Shown here one piece after another: positions 1-6,891 of a stretch of DNA of 13,599 bases (position 1 is its first letter; every line of letters starts with the position of its first letter). Source of the stretch: Phycisphaerae bacterium (GTDB lineage Bacteria > Planctomycetota > Phycisphaerae > Phycisphaerales > SM1A02); contig JAUIHC010000037.1 in NCBI GenBank assembly GCA_030432455.1, positions 1 through 13,599 of the forward strand. The letters run 5' to 3'. The translations under genes and the position numbers were made by a program. The notes below the pieces were generated by a model. That model was given only the letters and a program-made list of their open reading frames with translations, did no database searches and was not told the DNA's origin.

Positions 1-56
1 CAATGGTCGAGCGTGGCGGCGTTCGGTGAGCGTCGGGATCGCCGCCCCTCGCCCCA
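1..56. other. Left-edge sequence, no gene assigned
   Basis: This short stretch lies downstream of the dioxygenase gene that reads toward the window edge. A plus-strand reading ends in a TGA at 27-29 and could be the tail of a convergent gene from outside the window. A minus-strand GTG near 56 is open to the edge. Neither is long enough to judge, so nothing is called. I see no terminator hairpin here. Confidence 0.3.
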
Positions 57-686
57 CTACCCCCGCCGGAACTTCTCGGGCAGTTTGTACGGGCCGGGCT
101 TGAGCACGCGGGTCCCGCATTCGGGGCAGGCATTCCGCGTGTCGTCCGCCCAGAACGCCTCCATCGCGTCGCGGAAGTGGTGGACGATGTCCTTGCAGTC
201 GAACGCCTGGTCGTGGACCAGCGCCCCGCAGTTCTCGCAGTAGAAGATCTGGTGTTCGATCTCGCCTTCGGGACGCCGTCGCTCGACGACCAGGCCGAGG
301 GTGTCGGCGGGTCGGCATGGGGCGTGCGGGACGTTGGGCGGTATGAAGAAGGTCTCGCCCTCGCGGATGCAGTGCTCGACGATCCTTCCGCCTTCCCAGG
401 TCTTCACCACGATGTCGCCCTTCAACTGGATGAAGAACTCCTCGCTGTCCACCTTGTGGAAGTCGTTGCGGGCGTTCGGCCCGGCGATCACCATCGCGAA
501 GAAGTCGCGGCCGCTGTAGAGGTACTTGTTGCCGACCGGGGGCTGGAACGCCTCGCGATTCGCCGCGACCCATGCCAGGAGGTCGATCGGCGGGGTCACC
601 GAACCATCGAGGGCGAAGCCGTCGGGCTCGTCCGGGGTGTCGGGGTTGGTGACGACTCGGTCGGCAGCAGCGGTGTGGTCGGTCAT
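57..686 (-). CDS. nbaC: 3-hydroxyanthranilate 3,4-dioxygenase
   Basis: This 209-residue enzyme opens the ring of 3-hydroxyanthranilate with O2 to give 2-amino-3-carboxymuconate semialdehyde, the step of the kynurenine pathway that leads to quinolinate and NAD or to tryptophan breakdown. It is a cytosolic cupin. The iron ligands read H77, E83 and H121, and the substrate contacts R73, R125 and E136; their spacing matches the characterised Cupriavidus enzyme. Two CxxC pairs (C150/C153 and C187/C190) form the rubredoxin-like second iron site typical of the bacterial form. Length is normal once an extra 63-codon upstream extension is dropped. The ATG at 686 starts MTDHTAAADR; no strong Shine-Dalgarno precedes it. 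No other kynurenine gene is visible, but the left neighbour is outside the window. Family assignment is firm. Confidence 0.96.
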   Translation of the reverse strand: MTDHTAAADRVVTNPDTPDEPDGFALDGSVTPPIDLLAWVAANREAFQPPVGNKYLYSGRDFFAMVIAGPNARNDFHKVDSEEFFIQLKGDIVVKTWEGGRIVEHCIREGETFFIPPNVPHAPCRPADTLGLVVERRRPEGEIEHQIFYCENCGALVHDQAFDCKDIVHHFRDAMEAFWADDTRNACPECGTRVLKPGPYKLPEKFRRG

Positions 687-789
687 GTCGATGGCTCGCG
701 GAGGTCGGCACGGTCGAAGGCGACGGGTCCGCAGGAAGGGTATCGCACGAGACATCGCGTCGGCCCGGGTCCTCGCGTACCGTCGCGGC
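687..789. other. Divergent intergenic region
   Basis: About 100 bp separate the divergently read dioxygenase gene (minus) and the first gene of the membrane cluster (plus). Promoters for both are expected here, but I could not point to convincing -35/-10 boxes, an operator or a riboswitch. Neither flanking start has a strong Shine-Dalgarno. Confidence 0.4.
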
Positions 790-1272
790 ATGACCGTCGC
801 CCCGACGACCGCGAGCGATTCGTTCGACCCGGCGGGCTGGACCGCGTGGCCCGCCGGAGAGCGGCGGGGTCGCACCGTCCTGCTGCTGGTCGCGGACTTG
901 GCGCTGGCCCTGCTCGCGGGCGTGATCGGGGGTGACGCCCTCTGGGGCGCGACCGGGCTCGCCCTCCTGCTGGTCTCGCAGAATCGCTGGTTCCTGCCGA
1001 CGACCTATGCGGTGGACGGCGAGGGACTTGTCGCGGGATTCCCCCTTCGACGGCGTGCGATCCGCTGGCACGACGCTCGACTGCTGGTACTCGATCCCGC
1101 GGGCGGTTGGCTGTCGGACTCCCGCCGATCGCGACGCGGCGGCATCGACCTCTACTGGGGGCCGGACCCGGCGGGGTCGCGGGCGCTGGTGCGACGGCGG
1201 GCCGAGGCTGCAGTGGCGGAGGGCGCGGCGATCGAGATCGTGACGGCGGGCGACGCGGAGCCCGATCGGTGA
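790..1272 (+). CDS. Two-helix membrane protein with PH-like tail
   Basis: A 160-residue protein of no named function. Residues about 29-64 form two closely spaced hydrophobic helices, so a membrane hairpin is likely. The rest (about 70-160) begins FLPTTYAVDGEGL and continues with RRRAIRWHDARLL and a C-terminal helix. This is the strand pattern of small bacterial PH-like domains that sit behind a membrane hairpin; that fold is my inference. The ATG at 790 was chosen because it opens directly before the helices; longer in-frame starts would run into the opposite dioxygenase gene. Its stop overlaps the next start (GTGA), so the two are probably translated together. It is probably the first gene of the 790-9023 operon and may be an accessory membrane part of that system. 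Confidence 0.75.
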   Translation: MTVAPTTASDSFDPAGWTAWPAGERRGRTVLLLVADLALALLAGVIGGDALWGATGLALLLVSQNRWFLPTTYAVDGEGLVAGFPLRRRAIRWHDARLLVLDPAGGWLSDSRRSRRGGIDLYWGPDPAGSRALVRRRAEAAVAEGAAIEIVTAGDAEPDR

Positions 1273-1652
1273 GCCGTCGGCGCCTCATCGACCGGCTGCG
1301 ACACGCCTTCGCGGTCGAGGATCCCGACGCGTTCACGCCCACCGATCGCGAGCGGGAGATCGCGGTGCGGGTCTGCCGCGAGATCGTGCGACGCCGGATG
1401 ACCACGCCCGCGATCATGCTGCTGGAGATGTCGCGGCCCCTGAACTTCCTCGGCGCCCAGGCCCTGCACTTCTTCAAGCCGTTCGGCTCGGTCTTCGTCG
1501 ACGCGGGATCGTGGGAGACCTTCGCGGCCTTCGTCGAACGGCGGGGGTCGGTCGAGTTTCTCTGTCGAACGCTGGAGGACGAGGCCGCCGCGACTCCGCG
1601 GGACCATGCCGAGATCGAGGGCGAGTCCGACCCGCGCGATGCGGACGCGTGA
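1269..1652 (+). CDS. Conserved-looking 127-residue protein
   Basis: I do not recognise this by name. It starts with GTG at 1269, overlapping the previous stop by 4 bp, which fixes the start well. The N-terminal part (1-40) is charged and helical, MSRRRLIDRLRHAF then an acidic stretch. The core (about 41-100) reads RRRMTTPAIMLLEMSRPLNF, then LGAQALHFFKPF and an aromatic helix WETFAAFVERRGSVEFL. A Pro-rich, moderately hydrophobic helical core of this kind suggests peripheral membrane contact rather than a full transmembrane helix. The last 25 residues are acidic and probably disordered. From memory, similar short proteins occur near other clusters of this kind in Chloroflexota; I cannot confirm that. 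Its position just before the GlmL-type ATPase suggests it belongs to the same system. Confidence 0.72.
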   Translation: MSRRRLIDRLRHAFAVEDPDAFTPTDREREIAVRVCREIVRRRMTTPAIMLLEMSRPLNFLGAQALHFFKPFGSVFVDAGSWETFAAFVERRGSVEFLCRTLEDEAAATPRDHAEIEGESDPRDADA

Positions 1653-1728
1653 TCCGGGCGTCGAGGGTTCGAGTACCGTGCAGGGCACCGTCCCTTCCCA
1701 GATCCGACCCCGGCCGGACCAGATCCGC

Positions 1729-3612
1729 ATGCACGCCGACGCGACCGCCGCTTCCCGTCTCGACCCGTCCCGCATCAAGGTCATCGTCGCCACCGACTGC
1801 GGCTCGACCACGACCAAGGCGATCATGATCGAGGAGGTGGACGGCGTCCATCGGCAGACGCATCGCGGCGAGGCCCCGACGACCGTCGAGGAGCCGTTCG
1901 CCGACGTGACCGTCGGCGTGGTCAACGCGATCACCGAGCTGCAGGAGCTCTCCGGTCGGCGGCTGATCGCCGACGACGGCACGATCATCCGCCGCGACTC
2001 GATCGACGATCCCGAGGGCTGCGACATCTACATCTCCACGAGTTCCGCGGGCGGCGGGCTCCAGATGATGGTGGCGGGCGTGGTCCGCGAGATGACCGCC
2101 GCGAGTGCGAAGCGGGCGGCGCTCGGCGCCGGGGCGATCGTCATGGATGTCATCGCCAGCAACGACAAGCGGAAGCCGTACGAGCAGATCCAGCGGATCC
2201 GCGAACTTCGGCCCGACATGGTGCTGCTCTCGGGCGGCACCGACGGTGGCAACACCACGCAGGTCGTCCAGCTCGCGGAACTCGTCGCCCCCGCGAAGCC
2301 GCGTCCGCGCTTCGGCTCGGCGTACCAGCTCCCGATCATCTTCGCGGGCAACAAGGACGCCCGTCCGGAGATCGAGCGGGTCTTCGCCGAGCAGCCCGAC
2401 ACGACCGGCGGCTTTGATCTCTCGCTGGTCGAGAACCTGCGTCCGACGCTCGAGCAGGAGAACCTCGGCCCGGCCCGCGACCGCATCCACGATGTGTTCC
2501 TCGAGCACGTCATGGCCCACGCCCCCGGCTACGACAGACTCATCGACTGGACCGACGCCCCGATCATGCCGACCCCCGGCGCCGTCGGCGACATCCTGCA
2601 GACCATCGCCCGCACCCAGGGGATCAACGCGGTCGGCGTGGACATCGGCGGCGCGACCACCGATGTGTTCAGCGTCTTCGACGGCGTCTTCAACCGCACG
2701 GTGAGCGCGAACCTCGGGATGAGCTACTCGATCTCGAACGTCTGCGCCGAGGCGGGCATGGACCGCGTGCTCCGCTGGGTCCACCTCGACATGGATGAGC
2801 GGGAACTTCGGAACCGGGTCAAGAACAAGATGATCCGCCCGACCACGATCCCGCAGAGCGCCGAGGCGCTGGTGTTCGAGCAGGCGGTCGCCCGCGAGGC
2901 GCTGCGGCTCGCGTACCAGCAGCACAAGGAGTTCGCGACCACGCTCAAGGGCGTGCAGCAGCAGCGGACCGTCGGCGACGTCTTCAGTCAGGAGGTCGGC
3001 GGGGCGAGCATCGTGGACGGCATGAAACTCGACCTGCTCGTCGCCTCGGGCGGCGTGCTCAGCCACGCGCCGCGGATGCACCAGACCGCGATGATGCTGA
3101 TCGACGCGTTCGAACCCGAGGGCTTCACGACCCTCGCGAAGGACTCGATCTTCATGATGCCGCACCTCGGGGTGCTCGGCTCGGTGCACGAGAAGGCCGC
3201 GATGGAGGTCTTCGAACGCGACTGTCTGGTCGTGCTCGGCACCTGCGTCGCCGCGAAGGGCGAAGGCCGGACCGGCAAGCCGTGCTTCTCGTACCGGATC
3301 TCTGGCGGGGCGATCGCGGGCGGGGAGGCGAGCGGACAGATGAACTGGGGCGATGTCGCCCTTCTCGAACTCGGCGTCGGCGAGACCGCGGAGGTCGAGG
3401 TGAACCCGGTCCGGGGCGTGGACTTCGGCAACGGCCCCGGCAAGAGCGTGAAGCGGACCGTCAAGGGCGGGACCGTCGGCATCATCCTCGATGCCCGCGG
3501 ACGCCCGCTCGTGCTGCCCGAGGATCCGACCGAGCGACGGGCCGCGGTGCGTCGGACGATCGACGCGATCCGCCTGTACCCCGACAAGGAGGCGGCGCCC
3601 GCGGGCGCCTGA
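1729..3612 (+). CDS. glmL: GlmL/MutL-family ASKHA ATPase
   Basis: A 627-residue member of the glutamate-mutase-L (MutL) family, actin/Hsp70-fold ATPases that in characterised systems accompany adenosylcobalamin mutases and are thought to reactivate them. Visible motifs: phosphate 1 DCGSTTTK (23-30), SSAGGG (105-110), LLSGGTDGG (166-174), phosphate 2 GVDIGGATTDVFS (303-315) and adenosine motif SGGVLSHAP (440-448). Beyond about 510 a Gly-rich beta region ending near 600 makes it longer than the roughly 460-residue clostridial GlmL I remember. No mutase subunit is in the window; neighbours are membrane proteins, so the usual role may not apply. Start is uncertain: ATG 1729 is nearest to the first motif but lacks a Shine-Dalgarno, while GTG 1678 has GAGGG 10 nt upstream and adds 17 residues. 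Confidence 0.9.
   Translation: MHADATAASRLDPSRIKVIVATDCGSTTTKAIMIEEVDGVHRQTHRGEAPTTVEEPFADVTVGVVNAITELQELSGRRLIADDGTIIRRDSIDDPEGCDIYISTSSAGGGLQMMVAGVVREMTAASAKRAALGAGAIVMDVIASNDKRKPYEQIQRIRELRPDMVLLSGGTDGGNTTQVVQLAELVAPAKPRPRFGSAYQLPIIFAGNKDARPEIERVFAEQPDTTGGFDLSLVENLRPTLEQENLGPARDRIHDVFLEHVMAHAPGYDRLIDWTDAPIMPTPGAVGDILQTIARTQGINAVGVDIGGATTDVFSVFDGVFNRTVSANLGMSYSISNVCAEAGMDRVLRWVHLDMDERELRNRVKNKMIRPTTIPQSAEALVFEQAVAREALRLAYQQHKEFATTLKGVQQQRTVGDVFSQEVGGASIVDGMKLDLLVASGGVLSHAPRMHQTAMMLIDAFEPEGFTTLAKDSIFMMPHLGVLGSVHEKAAMEVFERDCLVVLGTCVAAKGEGRTGKPCFSYRISGGAIAGGEASGQMNWGDVALLELGVGETAEVEVNPVRGVDFGNGPGKSVKRTVKGGTVGIILDARGRPLVLPEDPTERRAAVRRTIDAIRLYPDKEAAPAGA
3586..3609 (+). promoter_or_regulatory. 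Distant Shine-Dalgarno plus palindrome
   Basis: The start of the next gene (ATG 3621) has no good ribosome site at normal distance. A strong one, AAGGAGG, lies at 3586-3592, 28 nt upstream inside the last codons of the ATPase gene. Between them sits a perfect 16-nt palindrome, GGCGCCCGCGGGCGCC (3594-3609), ending just before the TGA. If it folds, the effective spacing falls to about 12 nt. The sequence is direct observation; bridging by the hairpin is inference, and high G+C could produce the palindrome by chance. Confidence 0.4.
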
Positions 3613-3620
3613 GACGCGCG

Positions 3621-4754
3621 ATGGCCAAGGCCTACACCCCCGGACTCAAGGTCTCCGCCCGCACCACGCATCGCGTGCGACGGCTGCTTCCGATTCCCGG
3701 CGACGTCCGGGTCTCGACCGGCGATGTCGTGTCGGCGAACGATGTGGTCGCCGAGACCTTCATGGAAGGCGATGTGCATCCGATGAACATCGCCAACCGA
3801 CTGGGCTGCTCGCCCGCCGAGGTGCCGACCCTCATGCTCAAGCCCGAAGGGTCGGCGATCGAGGCCGGCGAGCCGATCGCCCGGTCCAAGGGCATCTTCG
3901 GCATGTTCAAGACCGAGATCGCCGCCGAGGCGACCGGCACGCTCGAACAGGTCTCCGCGACCACCGGCCAGGTGATGATCCGCGGGGCCGCGATTCCGGT
4001 GCAGGTGAAGGCGTATCTCGCCGGCCGGGTCGTCGAGGTGCTGCCGAACGAGGGCTGCATCATCGAGAACGATGTCCTGATGGTGCAGGGCATCTTCGGC
4101 GTGGGCGGCGAGACCGAGGGTGACATCCGCGTCGCGTGCGCCGATCACGAGCAGGTGCTCACGCCCGATCTCGTGACGCCGGAGATGGCCGGAGCGGTGA
4201 TCCTCGGCGGCGCCCGCATGACGGTCGCGGCGATCCGTCGGGCGATCGAGGTCGGGGCGGCCGCGGTGGTCTCCGGCGGCATCGACGATCAGGACCTCAA
4301 GGACCTGCTCGGCCGCGACCTGGGCGTCGCGATCACCGGCAACGAGACGATCGGCATCACCGTGATCGTCACCGAGGGCTTCGGCGACATCGCGATGGCG
4401 GCCCGCACCTGGAAGTTGCTCGCGTCGAAGGCGGGACGGCGGGCGAGCGTCAACGGCGCCACCCAGATCCGGGCCGGCGTCATGCGGCCGGAGATCCTGG
4501 TGCCGCTCGAGGCGGGCGAGAACGAGGGCGAGGTCGATCCGACCATCGCCCACGAGGCGGGAGCGCTGGAGATCGGCACCACCGTCCGCGTGATCCGCGA
4601 TCCGTACTTCGGCCTGCTCGGTCAGGTCTCGGCCCTGCCCGCCGAACCCGCGGTGCTCGGCTCGGGCTCGAAGGCCCGTGTGCTCGAGGTCAGATTCCCA
4701 GACGGCGGCACGGCGGTCGTGCCCCGCGCGAACGTCGAACTCATCGAGGGCTGA
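3621..4754 (+). CDS. Barrel-sandwich and KOW-like domain protein
   Basis: A 377-residue soluble protein of unknown function, probably cytosolic since it lacks a signal peptide or membrane helix. The front (about 10-165) shows repeated short Gly-bounded strands such as RLLPIPGDVRVSTGDVV, SAIEAGEPIARSKGIFG and AAEATGTLEQVSATTGQV, the style of barrel-sandwich (biotinyl/lipoyl or RnfC N-terminal-like) folds, ending in the motif QGIFGVGGE (156-164). No lipoylatable lysine motif is evident. The middle (about 185-295) looks like an alpha/beta domain: GAVILGGARMTVAAIRRAIE, AAAVVSGGID, GITVIVTEGFGD. The end (about 317-375) begins GTTVRVIRDPYFGLLGQV, a KOW-like motif. It starts 8 bp after the ATPase stop and 3 bp before the next gene. 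Pairing with the ATPase suggests it works directly with it, perhaps as an adaptor to the membrane parts. Confidence 0.82.
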   Translation: MAKAYTPGLKVSARTTHRVRRLLPIPGDVRVSTGDVVSANDVVAETFMEGDVHPMNIANRLGCSPAEVPTLMLKPEGSAIEAGEPIARSKGIFGMFKTEIAAEATGTLEQVSATTGQVMIRGAAIPVQVKAYLAGRVVEVLPNEGCIIENDVLMVQGIFGVGGETEGDIRVACADHEQVLTPDLVTPEMAGAVILGGARMTVAAIRRAIEVGAAAVVSGGIDDQDLKDLLGRDLGVAITGNETIGITVIVTEGFGDIAMAARTWKLLASKAGRRASVNGATQIRAGVMRPEILVPLEAGENEGEVDPTIAHEAGALEIGTTVRVIRDPYFGLLGQVSALPAEPAVLGSGSKARVLEVRFPDGGTAVVPRANVELIEG

Positions 4755-4757
4755 CGC

Positions 4758-6173
4758 ATGCGACGACGACTTCCGGCGACCACCACGGCGGTGCTCGCAC
4801 TTCTCGTCTCCGGGGCGGCGCTCTCGCCCGATGCGGTCGCGGCGCCACCGCCGCCCGACTCGGTGACCGCGATCGATCGCCCGGGTGACGGCGGCGGCGT
4901 GGCGGAGGTGTCGTGGACGCCGGCGCCAGGCGACGCTCTGATCGTCGGCTGGCAGGTCTGGCGGACCGAGACCGACTCCGAGACCGGGTCGCGCGACGCC
5001 GCGGAGCGGGCGTCGGCCCTCGCTGCGGCGGAATCGCAGGCCTACGACGAGGCGTACGCCCGGCTGGTCCAGGTCGAGGGCATCGCCCCCGAGGATGCTG
5101 CGGTGCAGGCCCGGGCGGAGGCGCGGGACGCGGTGCGGGCGATCGCCCGCGACCCGGACGCGCTCGAGACCACCGAACTCGGGCCGCACGGTCGGCACTG
5201 GGTGCTGGTGGACACCGTGGATCCGGAGGTCACCTCGATCGAGGTCGGCAAGCTCGATGCCGCCGACCGCTACTCGTTCATGGTGTACGCCCTCGAGGAC
5301 GGGCCGAACGGCGGGGTGGAGCGAAGCACGCCGTCGGCGATCTCCGCCGAGGTGGCGCCCGTCGCCGCCCCGGTCGATCTGCGGCGACTCCCGCTCCTCG
5401 TGATCCTCGCGGTCCTCTGCGGGGCGGTGCTCTTCTTCATCCTGCAGGCCCGTTCGGGTCGCACGCTGAAGATCCGGAAGATCGCGGGGCTCGCCGCGGT
5501 GGACGAGGCGGTCGGTCGCGCCACCGAGATGGGTCGCCCGATCCTGTTCGTCCCCGGCATCCAGGACATGGACGACCTGCAGACCGTCGCGGGCATCACG
5601 GTGCTCGGGAGGGTGGCGAAGACCGCCGCCGAGTACGACGCCCGCATCGAGGTGCCGACGAGTCGGTCGCTGGTCATGAGCGCCGCCCGCGAGGCGGTGC
5701 ACGCGTCGTACCTCTCCGCCGGCCGCAGCGACTCCTACAACCCCGACCTCATCTACTACGTCACCGACGAGCAGTTCGGCTACACCGCGTACGCCTCCGG
5801 GCTCATCGTCCGCGAGAAGCCCGCGGCCTGCTTCTACATGGGCTGCTTCTTCGCCGAGAGCCTGATCCTCGCGGAGACCGGAAACTCGGTGGGCGCGATC
5901 CAGATCGCGGGCACCGCGATGCCGAGTCAGCTGCCGTTCTTCGTGGCGGCCTGCGACTACACGCTCATCGGCGAGGAGTTCTTCGCCGCGAGCGCCTACC
6001 TCTCCGGGCAGCCCGACCAGCTCGGCAGTCTGAAGGGGCAGGACATCGGCAAGATCCTCGTCGGCATCACGCTCATCATCGGCTGCCTCGCGGCGACCGT
6101 CGCGGCCCTCACGGGCAGCTCGGGCCTCGAGGAGGCGGTGATGTGGTTCAAGAACTCGGTCCTGAGCGCCTGA
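4758..6173 (+). CDS. DUF6754-like membrane protein with split FN3 domain
   Basis: A 471-residue protein. Residues 1-29 are a signal peptide with an AVAAP cleavage region. Residues about 36-72 carry early fibronectin-III-like strands (AEVSWTPAPGDALIVGWQVW), then about 75 Ala/Glu-rich helical residues (73-147), then the closing strands (HWVLVDTVDP, YSFMVYALEDGP, to about 200). A transmembrane helix spans 211-229. The following domain (about 235-430) includes RKIAGLAAVDEAVGRATEMG, PILFVPGIQDMDDLQTVAGI and YYVTDEQFGYTAYASGLIVREKPAACFYMG; it fits my memory of DUF6754. A second hydrophobic helix is at 434-451. With a cleaved signal peptide the FN3-like part would lie outside and the DUF6754-like part inside. 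Start ATG 4758 has GAGGG 7 nt upstream, 3 bp after the previous stop. Function unknown; a core member of the cluster. Confidence 0.85.
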   Translation: MRRRLPATTTAVLALLVSGAALSPDAVAAPPPPDSVTAIDRPGDGGGVAEVSWTPAPGDALIVGWQVWRTETDSETGSRDAAERASALAAAESQAYDEAYARLVQVEGIAPEDAAVQARAEARDAVRAIARDPDALETTELGPHGRHWVLVDTVDPEVTSIEVGKLDAADRYSFMVYALEDGPNGGVERSTPSAISAEVAPVAAPVDLRRLPLLVILAVLCGAVLFFILQARSGRTLKIRKIAGLAAVDEAVGRATEMGRPILFVPGIQDMDDLQTVAGITVLGRVAKTAAEYDARIEVPTSRSLVMSAAREAVHASYLSAGRSDSYNPDLIYYVTDEQFGYTAYASGLIVREKPAACFYMGCFFAESLILAETGNSVGAIQIAGTAMPSQLPFFVAACDYTLIGEEFFAASAYLSGQPDQLGSLKGQDIGKILVGITLIIGCLAATVAALTGSSGLEEAVMWFKNSVLSA

Positions 6174-6186
6174 GGAGACACGAACC

Positions 6187-6888
6187 ATGAAGAGAACCGT
6201 TCCGCTCATCATCACCGCCACCGTCGGCGTGGTGCTCATCGTGTCGAACTTCATCCCCGCCTTCCGGGCGTGGGGCGAGGAGGCGACGACCTTCTTCTCG
6301 ATCATCGCCGCGATCGCGTTCGTGCTCGGCGGCGGCAGTCTCCTGAAGGTCCACCTTCGGAAGATCTCCGACCGCAACGCCGGATGGGGCTATTCGATCG
6401 TGGTGCTCGGCACCTTCTTCGCGACCCTCGCGGTGGGGCTGCTGAAGATCGGAGTGACCCCGAACCCGGCGTTCCCCGACATGCCGTGGGCGGGCGACGT
6501 GCAGGCCCGGGGCACCGCGTTCTGGTGGGCGTACGAGTACACCTTCAAGCCGCTCACCTCGACGATGTTCGCGATGCTCGCGTTCTACATCGCCTCCGCG
6601 GCGTTCCGGGCGTTCCGCGCCAAGAATCTCGAGGCGATGCTGCTGCTCGGCACCGCGTTCATCATCCTGCTCGGCCGAACCTTCGCGGGGTACTGGCTCA
6701 CCAGCTGGATCCCGATCGACGGACCGTTCAGCGGGCTGCGGATCGAGGAGCTGAGCGTCTACATCATGCAGGTGTTCAACACCGCTGGAAACCGCGCGAT
6801 CATCATCGGCATCGCGCTCGGCATCGCGAGCACCAGTCTGAAGATCCTCATGGGGCTCGACCGCTCCTATCTCGGCGGAGGGAACTGA
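6187..6888 (+). CDS. Six-helix membrane protein
   Basis: A 233-residue integral membrane protein with about six hydrophobic helices (about 5-23, 33-52, 68-88, 122-142, 148-168, 201-220). Loops hold motifs likely to be conserved: SLLKVHLRKI after helix 2, WAYEYTFKPL before helix 4, AFRAFRAKN after it, and LMGLDRSYLGGG at the end. None matches a transporter or enzyme family I know, and there are no charged residues in the middle of helices that would suggest ion transfer. The start is well supported: AGGAG at 6173-6177 lies 9 nt before the ATG and overlaps the previous stop codon. Placed between the DUF6754-like protein and the Rossmann-like protein with short gaps on both sides, it is probably a structural membrane subunit of the same complex. 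Confidence 0.8.
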   Translation: MKRTVPLIITATVGVVLIVSNFIPAFRAWGEEATTFFSIIAAIAFVLGGGSLLKVHLRKISDRNAGWGYSIVVLGTFFATLAVGLLKIGVTPNPAFPDMPWAGDVQARGTAFWWAYEYTFKPLTSTMFAMLAFYIASAAFRAFRAKNLEAMLLLGTAFIILLGRTFAGYWLTSWIPIDGPFSGLRIEELSVYIMQVFNTAGNRAIIIGIALGIASTSLKILMGLDRSYLGGGN

Positions 6889-6891
6889 CCC

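Noticed and set aside
3..29. A short plus-strand reading frame ending in TGA at the left edge
   Set aside because: It could be the tail of an outside gene, but only nine codons are visible, so no claim can be made.
687..875. Upstream extension of the dioxygenase by 63 codons
   Set aside because: The extension is Arg/Pro-rich, absent from the family, and would overlap the start of the divergent membrane gene; ATG 686 gives the usual length.
1474..3189. A 571-codon minus-strand open frame, and similar ones at 6148-7860 and 7554-9101
   Set aside because: All are antisense shadows of the operon with Arg/Asp/Gly/His-rich low-complexity translations and no domains.
2988..6377. A 1,129-codon open frame on the minus strand
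   Set aside because: It lies opposite genes with clear family motifs on the plus strand. It is low-complexity (Arg, Gly, Asp, His-rich) with no recognisable motif, as expected for the mirror of high-GC codons.
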